DNA of 64,000 bases from Dimorphilus gyrociliatus (taxonomy: Eukaryota > Annelida > Polychaeta > Dinophilidae). The notes under the pieces are model-generated. The model ran no database searches. It was not told the DNA's origin and was given only the letters and a program-made list of their open reading frames with translations. Shown here in pieces: positions 50,501 through 62,700 of this stretch. Numbering within the stretch: the stretch's first letter is position 1; each line of letters starts with the position of its first letter. The stretch covers positions 434,001-498,000 of the forward strand of contig CAJFCJ010000002.1 of assembly GCA_904063045.1 (NCBI GenBank), given 5' to 3'. Both the position numbers and the translations under genes were made by a program.

Positions 50501-52367
50501 TATAGAGTTGAAATCTAGTGTATTGATTTATATTCCCATCCTTTTATGTTACTCTTCTATTTTGGAATAGTCATTACAAAAATATTGTAGCCTTTCAATA
50601 CTGTTTGATTTAAGAGATGTGAAGATTTATCTCTCATGGTTTATCGCTATAATATACACTGACTAGTCTTTGTATGTTAAGATGTATAGAAGAGATCTAC
50701 AAACTGCAAACTCTCTAGTTTTTTAAACGGTTTAGAGAGTTTTAGTTTACCTCTTTTCGATTTTGGACTCCATCCCGAAGGGAATTTGTCATTTTTCTTG
50801 TGTCTCTTAGAACAACTAAGTTGTGCCAATAGTGTTTCTAGAGGATAGGCAATTTCGCTTTTGTAGATTTCTCTTCTTTCGTTGGTAAAAGCTACACTTT
50901 CAGATAAATAATGTTTAAAAGATCATGAGAAACATCGTGCTGCTATAATTGTAAGTTTTCATATCCTAATAGTCACACACCTGGAGCAAGAACTAAATCG
51001 TCTGCTGGATCAATAATTACTAATATACCTTTGAAGGTATATATCTCTACTGTTCACATAGTAGGATATCTCAAGTCTGATCGGGAATCTTCAAAGTACA
51101 AATTAAATCTTTTTTTTAGGAAGCATTTCTCTAACTTTATCAATAGCCGGCTTTACAAAGGGTGCTGTCGTTTTGATAAAATATATAATATATCTTCTTG
51201 TTTAGGAACTAAAATGGCAATATTGATGCAATTATTTAGTAATAGTAGATTTCGTTCCGCTCCTCTCTATGCAAAAGTAGTAGCAGAATCAAATTCCCAA
51301 TTATTAATGTAATTTTCAATTGACAATATAAATGACAATTCATTTAACAACACACCTATCAATAACGAGCTTGGGTGAATATGTATAGAAACAAAGTTAA
51401 AAAATAACTTCTGACGTTTTTTTCCTTTTAGAATACGCGATGAGTATAGATTTATTATAATGCTTAATTTAGATTAAGATATTATCTTAAAATCCTTAAA
51501 GAGAAATTTGGTTAGCTATTTATAAAAATACTTGTAATAAGTATTAAAATAAGTTTACGTATGCAAAAATTTATTTACAATTCAACTCAGTGAGTCAACG
51601 ATTATAGCATTCTGTTTAAAGCGAACAATAGAATTTGCGCTAATATAATTAAGATTGAAATATAGAGGGAAGGAAGTGGTTTACATTAATCGATTGTTTT
51701 CGTTCTGCTGAAATATTAACTTTGCTGTCAAACGTTGACAGTTAAACTCGACGATACTTTACTGTAAAGAAACTACGATTTAAAATGTTACAAGGCTCGC
51801 TTGCTCTTTCTGAGTAGACAATATTTTATTCTATTGCTATATGTTTTAATTCACATTGCTCTTGATACTAATAAAAGGAGATGCTAGATGAGTAGTTTTC
51901 TCGACAAGAAGAAGGAGAGAAACTATGTGAAAACAAGGAGAGAACCTTGAAAGTTATTTTTTTTTTAATGAATAATAATTGATGTAGAAGTTAATGCATA
52001 GTTTTGATCTCGGAAGTAAAGCTGGTATTTCTTATCGGATATATATGTTATCTACATTTTATAGAGAATACCTTAATTATTTATCATTGTATAGGACTTC
52101 CTCAGTGAGATAATGTACACAAAAAAGCAAATTATTATCATCAATTATTAAAACGTAAGTTTGATGAAGAACTAAATAAAGAGAGAATAAGTATAAATCT
52201 AGTTGATTCGATACTTGCATAGCTATCAGTAGTCTCATAATAAAGAAAAAAATTTTCTCATATTCGTATAAAGACTCATTTATATTAGAAAAATGTTCTA
52301 CAATGTACGAATTCATCATGCTCTCTATACGTCTATTGAAAGGAGGTCTTATCTGAATTATACTTAG

Positions 52368-52380
52368 CACAAAAGATGGC
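52368..52380 (+). promoter_or_regulatory. CTCF/YY1-like motif in V3-V4 spacer
   Basis: CAAAAGATGGCGC; AGATGGCGC core as at 38488 and 44565. Confidence 0.25.
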
Positions 52381-52845
52381 GCATCTGGTGCCGAATTATG
52401 ATAATATAGAAATTAACAAAAGAATTTACAACAAAAAATGGTTGCGACATTAAAAGTTATTTTTAGAGATTAACAACAATTTTATCAGATGCCAGATTTA
52501 TTATATTAGGAATTTTAAATAACTTTAATTAAGAAAATAGTTTACTCAGTAATGAAATTTCGTATATTTTGCCTTAGAAAAGATAATAAACGCTGTTGAT
52601 TTAATAGAGCAGAGCCTGTAGTTTTTCAGACGTTAATTAAAAGCGCTTGCTTGCTCTACACCAAACTTAATTGAATTGAAACATTCATTTGTAGTACATA
52701 GTTGGGTTTTTGTTACCTTTATGCGATTTTTAAGCATACTTTAATATCTCAATCTACTAATACACAGTCTCAAGAGGTTTTAAGGACTGAAAGCGATCCT
52801 TTTTTTTGCACCATACTGCGAGAAGGCAATTTCAATGAACATCCA

Positions 52846-52859
52846 TCGCCATCTGCCGG
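52846..52859 (-). promoter_or_regulatory. CTCF-like motif in V3-V4 spacer
   Basis: Minus strand reads CCGGCAGATGGCGA, which fits the 14-base CTCF consensus CCASYAGRKGGCRS at all but two positions. Opposite orientation to the motif at 52368, 466 bases away. Confidence 0.35.
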
Positions 52860-55800
52860 TACACTTGTCGTTTTTAAGAGCTTATAATTCCCATGAGTGA
52901 GCAAAAAACTAGTAAGGTATGGTGACACAACAGCGTAAAAGTGTATCCATTTATATACTTTATATTCGCAATTAAATAGTTTATGTACAACGTAAATGGT
53001 ACGTATAGGTTATTATTAATTCTTCCACGGTGATTTACTCAATTACAAGCCTTCCTGTATAAGTTTCAAATAAGCGTGCTGAGAATATTAGCTTATACAC
53101 CGTATCTAGGACGGAAATTTAGTTGGAATTCTAAATGAGCAATATAATTCTCATTTTATCTATTACTAACTACCACCCACAGTCCAAGAGGGGAATAGAG
53201 AAAAATTGATAGCTATTTATTTTGTATTCAAATAGTATTTACCGGATATGTAAGACTAATAAATCAGTTGTTTATAATGGCTAAAAATACTAATAAAAAC
53301 ACATCTCATTGACAACCTCCGCTTTTTTTTGTGTAAAAAAAAATAATTACATAGAAAAAAGTCAAATTGTCATTTCACAACCTAAGTGTAAAGCTTCACC
53401 TTTAAAAAGCTTCTAGTCGTGCATGTCGCAATTTAACACTGCGGAAACGGAGCCTTGGGTTGTTCATTTTAAAATAGTAGCTATAGATATAATAATAATT
53501 ATAAAGGACCCATAGACGTTTAAACTGAGTTTCGTTTACCCCTTAACATTTTCCCAGGGACTCACTTTCGCCTTTCCATCTAACCCGCCTTTTTAAACAC
53601 GATCCCTTCAAAAACTAAAGAGCCGTTAGCGGTCTATAAATTACATCTAACAACCCCATTAACTAGCCTTAATCGCCTCTAGTTTTATACAGCAATTGAA
53701 AAGAAAAAAGTTGGACTATAGTGAAAAAATATAATATTTTTTCCCATTAAACATCAATAAGTTAAATAAGTAATGATAATAATACTTCAAAATACTAGTA
53801 AGCTTTATAAATAATCCTATTAAATTCTATCAATGTCGAATTCTATATAAGTCCTTGTTATTTCTTCTAACAAAACTAACCCTTCGAAAATTAGGTGAAG
53901 CTGAAGCGAAAAAAGTGCAGTCAACTGCAATGAAATGGCGTGATACAAAACTCGAATGAAATATGGAGAAAATATTATTGGAAAACTGCAATTACGTCAA
54001 GAAAAAATGTCTTCCAGTCGTTGTGCGTTAAGAACGACACGCCAATATTCGCATGACTGTATTGTTCATAGACACAAAAGAGAGTGAAATGTATATTACA
54101 ATTACAGAGCTTATGGGTTTATATGAGAATATATAATAAAAAAAGCTATGAGGTCGAAAATATGATGATGATCAAAGTGGACGCCGAAGCGTATTGTATG
54201 GAATTTAAGGAGTAAATCTAATCCCTTTATCTAATTTCCTTTTGTACAAGACAAAACAGTTCGTATCTGACTTTACATTATAAAAAAGAAAAGCCTATAC
54301 CTATACCTGAGAGGGTGTAGCTTTACTACCTTAAAGAATTGATTAGTACTGGCTGAACCCGTGCCAGCAACATGTGAATCCGTGTTCTAAGTTTACGACA
54401 GTGAAAAAAATTATTTTATCCCGTATGTTCGTGTCGTATTGAGTTAATAAATTCAAAAAAGAAAAGAAGTTATATTTGCAGTAAGCGTCTAATCGCCTTA
54501 AGTTTTAGAGGTCGATAAATAATAAAACGATGAAACAGTGGGAGGAGCTGTGAAAAGCCCTAATAGGCATCAATAATGTAAATAAAATTCTTAATTACGG
54601 TCGTCACCTATCCTTAACCTTAACAGCTTAAAGTTAACAATGACAGATAATCAAATTTTACCGTAATATCTATTTTCGCGTATCAGTGGCAATAAATCGA
54701 GAACACCTGTAATGACGCTATTAATGAAAGTAAATAAGTCTAGATCAAACAGAAATAAAAGAAATATAAATAGCAAAAATATTTGTAATAAAATCTGATG
54801 AACATGTCTTTGTTTCGTGACAAGTTAAAGAATTAATTACCCTCAAATGGCTCATATCCTATGAATACTAAAACTTTCACAAATGAAGAATTATTCTAGT
54901 GTATTTCTAAACAGTTAAGAAGATAAATGATAACAATCTATTGGATTCCGCTTAATTTAATTATATATATATGTCGGATTAACAGTTGAAAAGCGATTAT
55001 AGAAAAGAAAAAAATATAATTAAGCGTAAACAAACGTCTGACAAAATGTTTGACCGAAAATCGATATACTCGGATTACATTTAAAAAATTGGCATCAGTA
55101 AACTACTTAAAGGAAAGGTAAGTCTTATAAAAAGTCAGACAATATTACTTAAAGCTCATACGTTATAGTTGAGAAAGGGGTAAAATGCGCTGAATTGTGT
55201 CTAGAGGGAGTTTTGTTTTTAAAATTAATATCCTATTTTGCGTGCTAACAAATAATAGAACATATTGTCTGGTATATACAAAAGTGTGTATAAGAGTTGT
55301 TAGATGTAGATTAAATTAAAGCTATATGAAGATTTAATATGCTATACGAATACGAGCATTAGTTGTTGTTTGATGGAAATTCCGTTTATCCATGTTTGAT
55401 GGAGGCTTCATAATCATGGATAATATTTCATAAATCGACAGTAGACCCTCTCAACAGTTAATTATCGATTTGCAAACAAGCGTTTAGTAAACATTGTATA
55501 TCTTCTCGCCTTTTTCCTGCTATTGATTATACTTTTATCTGGATTAACGTTTTTACGTAGCTATCGTAATTTAATGCAGTTGGTTATAGAGTTCGATATA
55601 TCGCTGCTGGCTGGTCGTTATATTAAAAGCGTAACATGAGCAATCATCGATATTAATAATTTAAAAACATATATATTAATAAATAAAAAATATAAATAAA
55701 CTAACTATTCAACGCTTATGATAAATAGCGTATTATATATAAATGTTTATATATATATGCTGTATATATATATATATATATCATACGCGTTGTATACTCT

Positions 55801-56545
55801 TATTTATATTTATAAATGAATATTATTCGCGAAAAGCCAATAACTTATCTCGAAAATAGATACATTTAAGGGTGTAAATAATCTTTATGCATGTTACATC
55901 CGCTAGGATATATACAAAAAAAGTATTTGCTCACATATTGAATATTTTGTCTTTGTGTGTTGCATATTGAAATTTTCCAGGTAGAAAAACTTTAAACACA
56001 CGTTAATTCGTTACGTGAACCATATGTTTCAATAGAACACAATTGATATTTTGAGAAAGAATATCATTATTATACTGCTCATGATATATATATATATATA
56101 TATATAGACGTACTAACGTATAACTTATTAGCACATGAAATATAGACAGCGTTTGTATCTATAAGAATATTTCTCGTAGAAAATATATATGTATCAAATA
56201 CTGTATATACAATATATTTATATATATATAACTGTATATTTCTATATATAATGTATATGCATTTAACAGGGTGGAATTTCTAGTACTGTACCTGATTTGT
56301 ACTCGCGTCTCTTTTTTTATATCTATAGCTCGAACTCCATCAATTACTATAGTTACCGAAAGCAAATAGGCCTACAAACCAACGAACAATTTCCTGCGCG
56401 TTAGCAAGAATTTTGGTTCTTTCTCTACAATAATCTTACCCTCCCTTTTCATACAACTCTCTTTCTTTATAAATTGGGCTTAATCTTTTTATAAGAATCG
56501 CCTTCCTTGTATTAACAGTTGTAAAAGAATTAATGATTTCCCTAC

Positions 56546-57287
56546 CTGCGAACTTATTTCCCACTTCTTCCTTCAGCAGTTCCTCCACATACTTATCTGG
56601 CATTGAGTATGTATAAACTGGCCCTGACGAATTCCTAGTTACGAGAAGCTTATAGGTGTCGTATTTTGCTTCGGTGTCACCTAACACTAAACTTTCTGTT
56701 ATCAATCTACAAATTCTTGGATAGGTTGAAGAAAAGGAATCAAACTCCCATATAGCTTTCAGTTTCTTCCATTTGTTTTCTTGTCTTATTTTTTTGAAAA
56801 AATCTACTAAAGACGTTGGAGATGCTGGCCCCGCTCTTGTTATTGGATATGATGCTTTTTTTCCAAAATCTCTTGCTAGTCCTCCAACAGTTATTAATGG
56901 AAATTTCCAGATGCTGAGCTGTCGGGCCAATGGGGCTAATGTGTAATCGCAAATGGGTCCCAAGAATCCTGTGATGGTACCGTTTACATAAAAGTTAATG
57001 GCTTCGTTCATACCATCCGTGTCGGTGCATTTAGAATCTCTGTACTTTATGTCCAATTTATATGGAGTTAGATAGCCATATTCGACAATTTTTTTCTGTG
57101 CAAGAACTGCTGCTGGTTCCAGCTTATTTTTTCCAAAAATTTTATTCTCGAAAGGAATAAGCGTTGCTATCGTTAATTTTTTTTCATCTGTGAATCCTCT
57201 TTTCGAATATTTTTTGCCCGTTTCGTGCCGAATCTTAGTAAATATCGGCTCGATAACGAGGAGCAGGAACAAGGTCGAGATTTTCAT
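56546..57287 (-). CDS. Orphan first exon V4 of a receptor guanylyl cyclase
   Basis: 247 codons from ATG 57287 to the donor GCA G|GTAGGG in phase 1. The open frame extends upstream to 57446, but the ATG at 57287 gives the signal peptide (MKISTLFLLLVIEPIFTKI), so I chose it. The front of the ANF-receptor domain is canonical: DIKYRDSKC, FLGPICDYTLAPLARQLSIW, FPLITVGGLARDF, then the WKKLKAIWEFD lobe-2 start and the helix EELLKEEVGNKFA before the junction. Both disulfide cysteines are kept. No other cyclase exons follow in the 9 kb down to V3. The intact frame with conserved donor phase argues for use, most simply by splicing into the shared exons of cyclase 2. Confidence 0.87.
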
Positions 57288-57476
57288 GCTCAGCGTCCTT
57301 CCATCTGCATCTCGGCCCGCGGTAACTGATTCTTTTACTGAATAACTTTCTCGAGTAATAAATACTCTTGCGGAGTCATAAAATTTTCTGATATAAATAA
57401 AGTTTGAGCGGCGGATAAAATTCAGTGAACGATATCCGAAGTACAATAAAAGTCTGAGAATGAACGGTGACGTTAA

Positions 57477-57487
57477 GCGCCCCCTAG
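57477..57487 (-). promoter_or_regulatory. CTCF-like motif at the V4 upstream region
   Basis: Minus strand reads CTAGGGGGCGC, a full match to the CTCF core SYAGRKGGCRS. It lies 190 bases upstream of the V4 ATG, where a promoter is expected. Best-placed motif of this type in the cluster. Confidence 0.4.
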
Positions 57488-59019
57488 ACTTAGGAGCTAG
57501 CTATGAGTGCATAGATAATTAGTACGTCATCACTCATTATGCACTCCTCTTTTTCCTTCAGTATATGTTATTTAGATATTTACTCTTCAGAACACTTTCT
57601 GGAGATAACTGCTTGTATGCTCTTGTTAAAGTACAAATTTATGATTGTCTGTTAGAAATAAATTCTAAAAATACACATAGATTTCCGACAAAGCGGTAAC
57701 GTCGATAAGCGTTTTGTTTACATGATTACGAATCGTGACTTATTCTATCTATATTTCAACAATTGCCGTAAAATAGTAAAGCAACAGAACTCGAAGCGGA
57801 TTGCGGTTTAATTTTCTTATCGTCAAAAGATTTGACTATATAAAATATTATTAAAAGACTGAGATATGACATAAATTAATAAACGAAATGGAAAAAGAAA
57901 GCGTAATATCAATTTAGAAGTGTTTACGAAAAGATAGAACAGAAGCCTTGAAATGGAATTGATGACTAAATTGTATGGAATTCTTGCATGGTTTCTCGTT
58001 ATTCGTCCCCCTATTCTTATTTCAACCGTAATTCTCGTGGAGCCTTTGGTCAAAAATCAATAGAGGCAATTTATTGTCTTTTAGCTGTTTTATTTCCTAT
58101 AAAAATTGTTAAGTAAACAATAAAGGTTTTTTTCGCAAGTATGAAAGAAGAAGACTATGTACATATTTTGCAATTGAAATTTATTTCTTATTTATTAAAA
58201 TGAAAAGAAAACAAGAGCTGGTATCAATTGCCTGATTAAAATACTGAGCCTCATCTACTTGATTAGAAACAGAAGAACTATGCAAGACACGCTACTGTTC
58301 TAATTTCAATTTAGTATCCAAAATATCGAACTATTGCTGTTGACGTTCGATGAAAAGAACAGTATTTCTTTTACTGCTTGGCATTATTTCGAATAGGCCT
58401 TTAACTAAAAGGCTAACGAAGTTTATTCGAGTTGCAGACAAAGAACCTGTACCCTATTATTCATTCTAAAATGTCAAGTTTTTATTCTTTACCAATTATG
58501 CGTTCGGTCTTATGGCTAGTGGCATATAGCAGGTTTTTTGGTAATAATTGCCTATTCTTTAATCAATCGTTTGAGTATAGATGGCAGCATCGTTTTTTTA
58601 CGCTCTTAATGTTAATCAAAGAAATATAGGTTCATACGTGCAATGTTTTGTAATATTAGAAAATGTAAGTTTGTACATAGATATTATCTTAATATCTCCA
58701 CAGTACGTACTGTATATGTACATATACGGTTTTGAGAAGAAGGTACGAGTAAACAACAGTCTCGTTTCTTATGATCTTTTTCTATCTTTATATTCTATAT
58801 TTTCGCCTCTTCAACCCCCTGCTCTGTTCTTTAACTCAAAAAAAAAGATAAAAAGCGTTCAATTACAAATGCGTCACTTCGGGTCTGCGGTCGTAAGTCA
58901 CGATCAAAGTGACGACCTACAGCTTTTTTGATGCACAAATCGTTGCTGCTTCCGTTTTACGCGTCACCTACCAACCGCGACAATGGCCTATTAGGGATGA
59001 TAAAAAAGAATCTTCCTAC
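57488..59019. other. Spacer between V4 and V5
   Basis: Should hold the V4 promoter. Chance frames only (57823-58053, 58432-58629, 58581-58931). Contains a TAGGCCTT motif at 58394-58401 and a CTCF-like GTATAGATGGCAGC at 58575-58588. Confidence 0.6.
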
Positions 59020-59716
59020 CTGCGTAACGTAATCCCAATTTATTCGTTAAGATATCTTCTATATTCTTCAGTATAATATTTTGATATTCAACCTCCGCTT
59101 TTTTAGTAGTTAATTTCTTCTCAATGGCATCTGCGCTCAGCAAACAAAATCTAAAAACTTTGTCTTCAAATGCCTCTCTTTCATACAATATCAACAGTCT
59201 ACTCCAGCCAAATCGATTGACAATAGTTAGAATTGCATCAGCCAGTGAGTTTGCTGTTGCTCCAATCCTAGTCAAACGGCCGTACATATCCTTCTTTTTG
59301 GAAAAATCATAAGCGAAAGCACCTGCTGTTATTACAGGTATTCCCCAATATTTGAGTTCCCTTATGACAGGAGCCGCTACATAATCACAGGCTGGGCCTA
59401 TAACCATGTAAAATTTTTCCTTTTGCAAAAGTAAAAAGAGCTGATGAATTCCCAACGAAACATCGCATTTGGTATCTCTAAGGAGAAGTTCAACTGTCAC
59501 CTCTCCGCCAAGAATGGTATATAGTGAATTGTTGGATTTTGTTGAATCATTTTGTAGAGATTGAAGGGCGACTTCAATACTTGACCGCACCATTTCCATG
59601 GGATATATAACACTGCTGTTCAGTGGTAATAGCACAGCAATGCTAATATTTTGGGAGTTTGCGGTAGCGATGAGAAGGAGTAATAGGAAAGAGATGCTCA
59701 ATACGTTTCTAGCCAT
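59020..59716 (-). CDS. Orphan first exon V5 of a receptor guanylyl cyclase
   Basis: 232 codons from ATG 59716 to the donor GCA G|GTAGGA in phase 1, the same length as V2. A clean signal peptide (LSISFLLLLLIATANS) is followed by SIAVLLPLNSS, ELLLRDTKC, MVIGPACDYVAAPVIREL, IPVITAGAFAYDF and the FGWSRLLILYERE lobe-2 start, ending ILTNKLGLRYAG as V4 ends NKFAG. Both family cysteines are kept. It stands 1.7 kb upstream of V4 with no membrane, kinase or cyclase exons between. Same reading as V3 and V4: an alternative ligand-binding first exon, or the head of a dispersed duplicate. Confidence 0.87.
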
Positions 59717-62700
59717 AATTCATTTCAAAAGCACAAGGTGACAGTACCGTAGCAGTTTATAAAAATATCTATATGAAAAGAAGAATATTTGTATATTATT
59801 GCCTGAGACATTACATATCTATAGAACATTACTTGTTATAATTTAATGTTAATTCCATTAGCCTACAGAGAAATATCAACTTGTATACATAAATATTATT
59901 TTTCTTGACTAGACAACACGTCATTTTTATGCATTTAAAATTATAAAAAATTACATGATATTTTCTCAAAAAGGTCAAATAAAGACATATATAATTAATT
60001 TAATAAACCTATAAAAGAAAAAGTCTTTTATTGTCTTTCACAATAAACAAGTACTTTGTTGCAAAATCTTAAAGGAAATATTTTTTACTTATCTTAAGAA
60101 TTTTGTGTGGTACAAACTACTAATTTCTTAAGATAAAGGGATATATAAAAACAAAATGACTTATTTTGTAAACATAGTCAAGTCCGTAGTCTGCTTGAAG
60201 ACACATTAGGAATATTTAGCCGATCAGGTTTAGTCTATAAATCCGCAGGCGTATATAATTAACGAAAAAGTATAAAATAGCAAAGAACATATACAAATGT
60301 GTCGTTCCAAAAAAAAACATTTCTTTTTGTCCTTTCAAGGAAAGGATGCATATGTTTTCCAAATTAATATTTCTAGATTGAACTATTTCTACAATAGTAT
60401 GTAGTTAATAAAACGAAGAGAGGTGCATTCGCCTTGCTATAAGTAGTTCACTGCAACATTCTCCCTTACAGTAACGAGTTAACCATGAAAGAACCAATTT
60501 TTCATTTAAAATTACAAACATAAAGAGCTGAATGTTGATAATATGTTGCTTGCAGAAAACCAAGCTTTCTGAGCACGTTTTAATAATAAGACTAATGAAT
60601 ACTGGAAATATAATTAGGCTAAGGATTGACAACCGATTAATTAAAAAATACATATATATCCGGTCCTAAACAAAATCAAATCTCCAGTTAAATGTCGTTA
60701 GAGAGTTTAAAACCTTAGAAAACGACCAGTTGTCGATATATTGACATTTATGGGTTTGAACATACAGTATACATCACAAAGCTTTGTAAAACAAACTAAA
60801 TACACAAATATGGGTTAATATTTAAAAGCCGGCTATACCTGGGCAATAGGAGAAGAGTGAAAAGCATGTATTTATATATCAAGTGTTAAATATAAATGTT
60901 TACAGCGACATCTACATCTAAAAAGAAATTGATATACAGCCGCGTAAATTTTGCAGATTAGACAGATACACACACTAACACTCAAAGAAATAATATTTTC
61001 TGCTTTTGAAGCTGTTATAATTGTAGCTTTTCTTCATTTGTACTTATGCTCAAGGATTAGGAGGAATCTTTTGTAACATTTACTATACCTCAACCACTCG
61101 TTCCAATTTGTATACGAGGTTTTTGCTCTCAATTGTTCGTTTATTTAGTACAGTCCACCTAAAGTGTCTATGTTTCCTGTCCGATAAGTGACGCCTCCAG
61201 GCGTTTATTCTTTATCCCGCTGGCTTTTTTTGATAGACTAATCATTCATTGAGAAAAATTAAATCAGTTTTAACTGTATAACACGCAATGAGAATAAATT
61301 TTAAATGGAAGTTCTCTGTTTTGTGTATAAGCGTTGTAGACAGCAAAGGGCGACTCTCTAATTAAGATTCGACATTCGATAAAAGGATGTAACAGTTAAA
61401 GTACGCGTTGAAGTAGTAAATTAGCTTTATTATAACAAGATAAAATTTATAAGATTCGGAAAATACTTCTAATACTAACCATACATCATGAATGACATAT
61501 AATAAAAATATTTATTTATATATAAAATTTCTATAAAGTACAACATGATCTCATTTTAATATACTTGTATAATATTTTCATTATAACTGAAAATGACACG
61601 CTTATGATATTAGACAAATGAAATACGAGATTACGAGATTTTTATATATAGAAAAGAATTTTAGAAAAAATTATTCTTACTAGAAAGGAGAGAATCCTAG
61701 ACGAATAACCATTATATGGTTTGTATATTTTTCTTAAAATGCGAATGTAAGAGATAAAGCAATATTTATACAATAGACCAGAAAAGTAAATGAGATACAT
61801 CAAAGAATATGAGCTCATCTGAACTACTGTTAAGGAAAAAGTACATAAAGGGAAAGAGTAACGAAATACTCGTTTCCTTTACAAATACAAATACAATGGA
61901 AGAGGTTAAACAATAAACATATTGATGAGCATTATTGCTTTTAGAAAAAATATTATCGACAGTATTTTTTGCAAAATCCAAGTATTTTGCAAATCAAATC
62001 ATCATTGTATCTATCACTTTTTTTTTATCCATTTGGTAAAGGTAACCTTAGATGAGCGATAATAATCGTTAATAATAAGGGAAAACTAGAGAAAAAAAGT
62101 AGAAATAATACTATTACAATTGAAAGGCTTCATTGTTTCAAAATGGTCTAACATAGAAAAAACACTGAGCTGCGTAGAACGCTTACCTAAAAATTAACGT
62201 GTTTGCAATATTTAATTTTCCTATTTGCGTATGCTATATGTAGAACTAGCGCACTGTACTATATTCGTTACGTATATATTCCTTAATTGGAGTAAAGTAT
62301 ATTGATAAAAAAAAACTGTATAGAAATATTTGAATAATTGCATTTTTTAGATATTATATATAATTTTTTTGTATTCCCAGTTTACAAATATCCGCTATTA
62401 CGGATAAATAATATTTAAAAGTATGGCATGTAAACTACAAAGTTTATCCCTTTTAAAATACAATAGGTAAGGCTTAAAAATACTTAACGACTTAATATCG
62501 CTGGTAGAACAAGCAAGTTTTGTTCTCACTTTTTTTTATTGATCTTGAAATGACTGTTATTAATGGTTGATATATACTTTTCTATATAAACTCCTTTTCA
62601 GCAAAAAGAGGGGTTGTATTCTGAGAAACAACAGTGTTTAGATTTCGTTTTATACGCTTTTCCTTTTAGATTGTATTCTTGGAAAATTTATCCTAATTAA

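Larger units (their letters stand above)
19225..56374. repeat. Dispersed TAGGCCTA palindrome (seven copies)
   Basis: Exact TAGGCCTA at 19225-19232, 32106-32113, 37513-37520, 44132-44139, 45879-45886, 46330-46337 and 56367-56374. Near copies AGGCCTAT at 24598, 32585, 36573 and 36647, and TAGGCCTT at 58394. All lie outside coding exons. The flanks differ, so these are not copies of a longer mobile element. Confidence 0.6.
47521..56545. other. 9-kb spacer between V3 and V4
   Basis: The largest gene-free interval of the window. I looked for further ANF-receptor exons on both strands and saw none. Chance frames (48534-48758, 49502-49687, 49727-49924, 51031-51312, 52077-52370, 52702-52887, 56159-56365) have no domain. 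TA microsatellites lie at about 55741-55780, 56082-56106 and 56186-56250. Two CTCF/YY1-like motifs lie within 500 bases near 52.4-52.9 kb, and TAGGCCTA at 56367-56374. Confidence 0.65.

Noticed and set aside
60089-60136. Inverted repeat considered as a microRNA hairpin
   Set aside because: The 12-bp stem is too short for a miRNA precursor and does not extend on either side.
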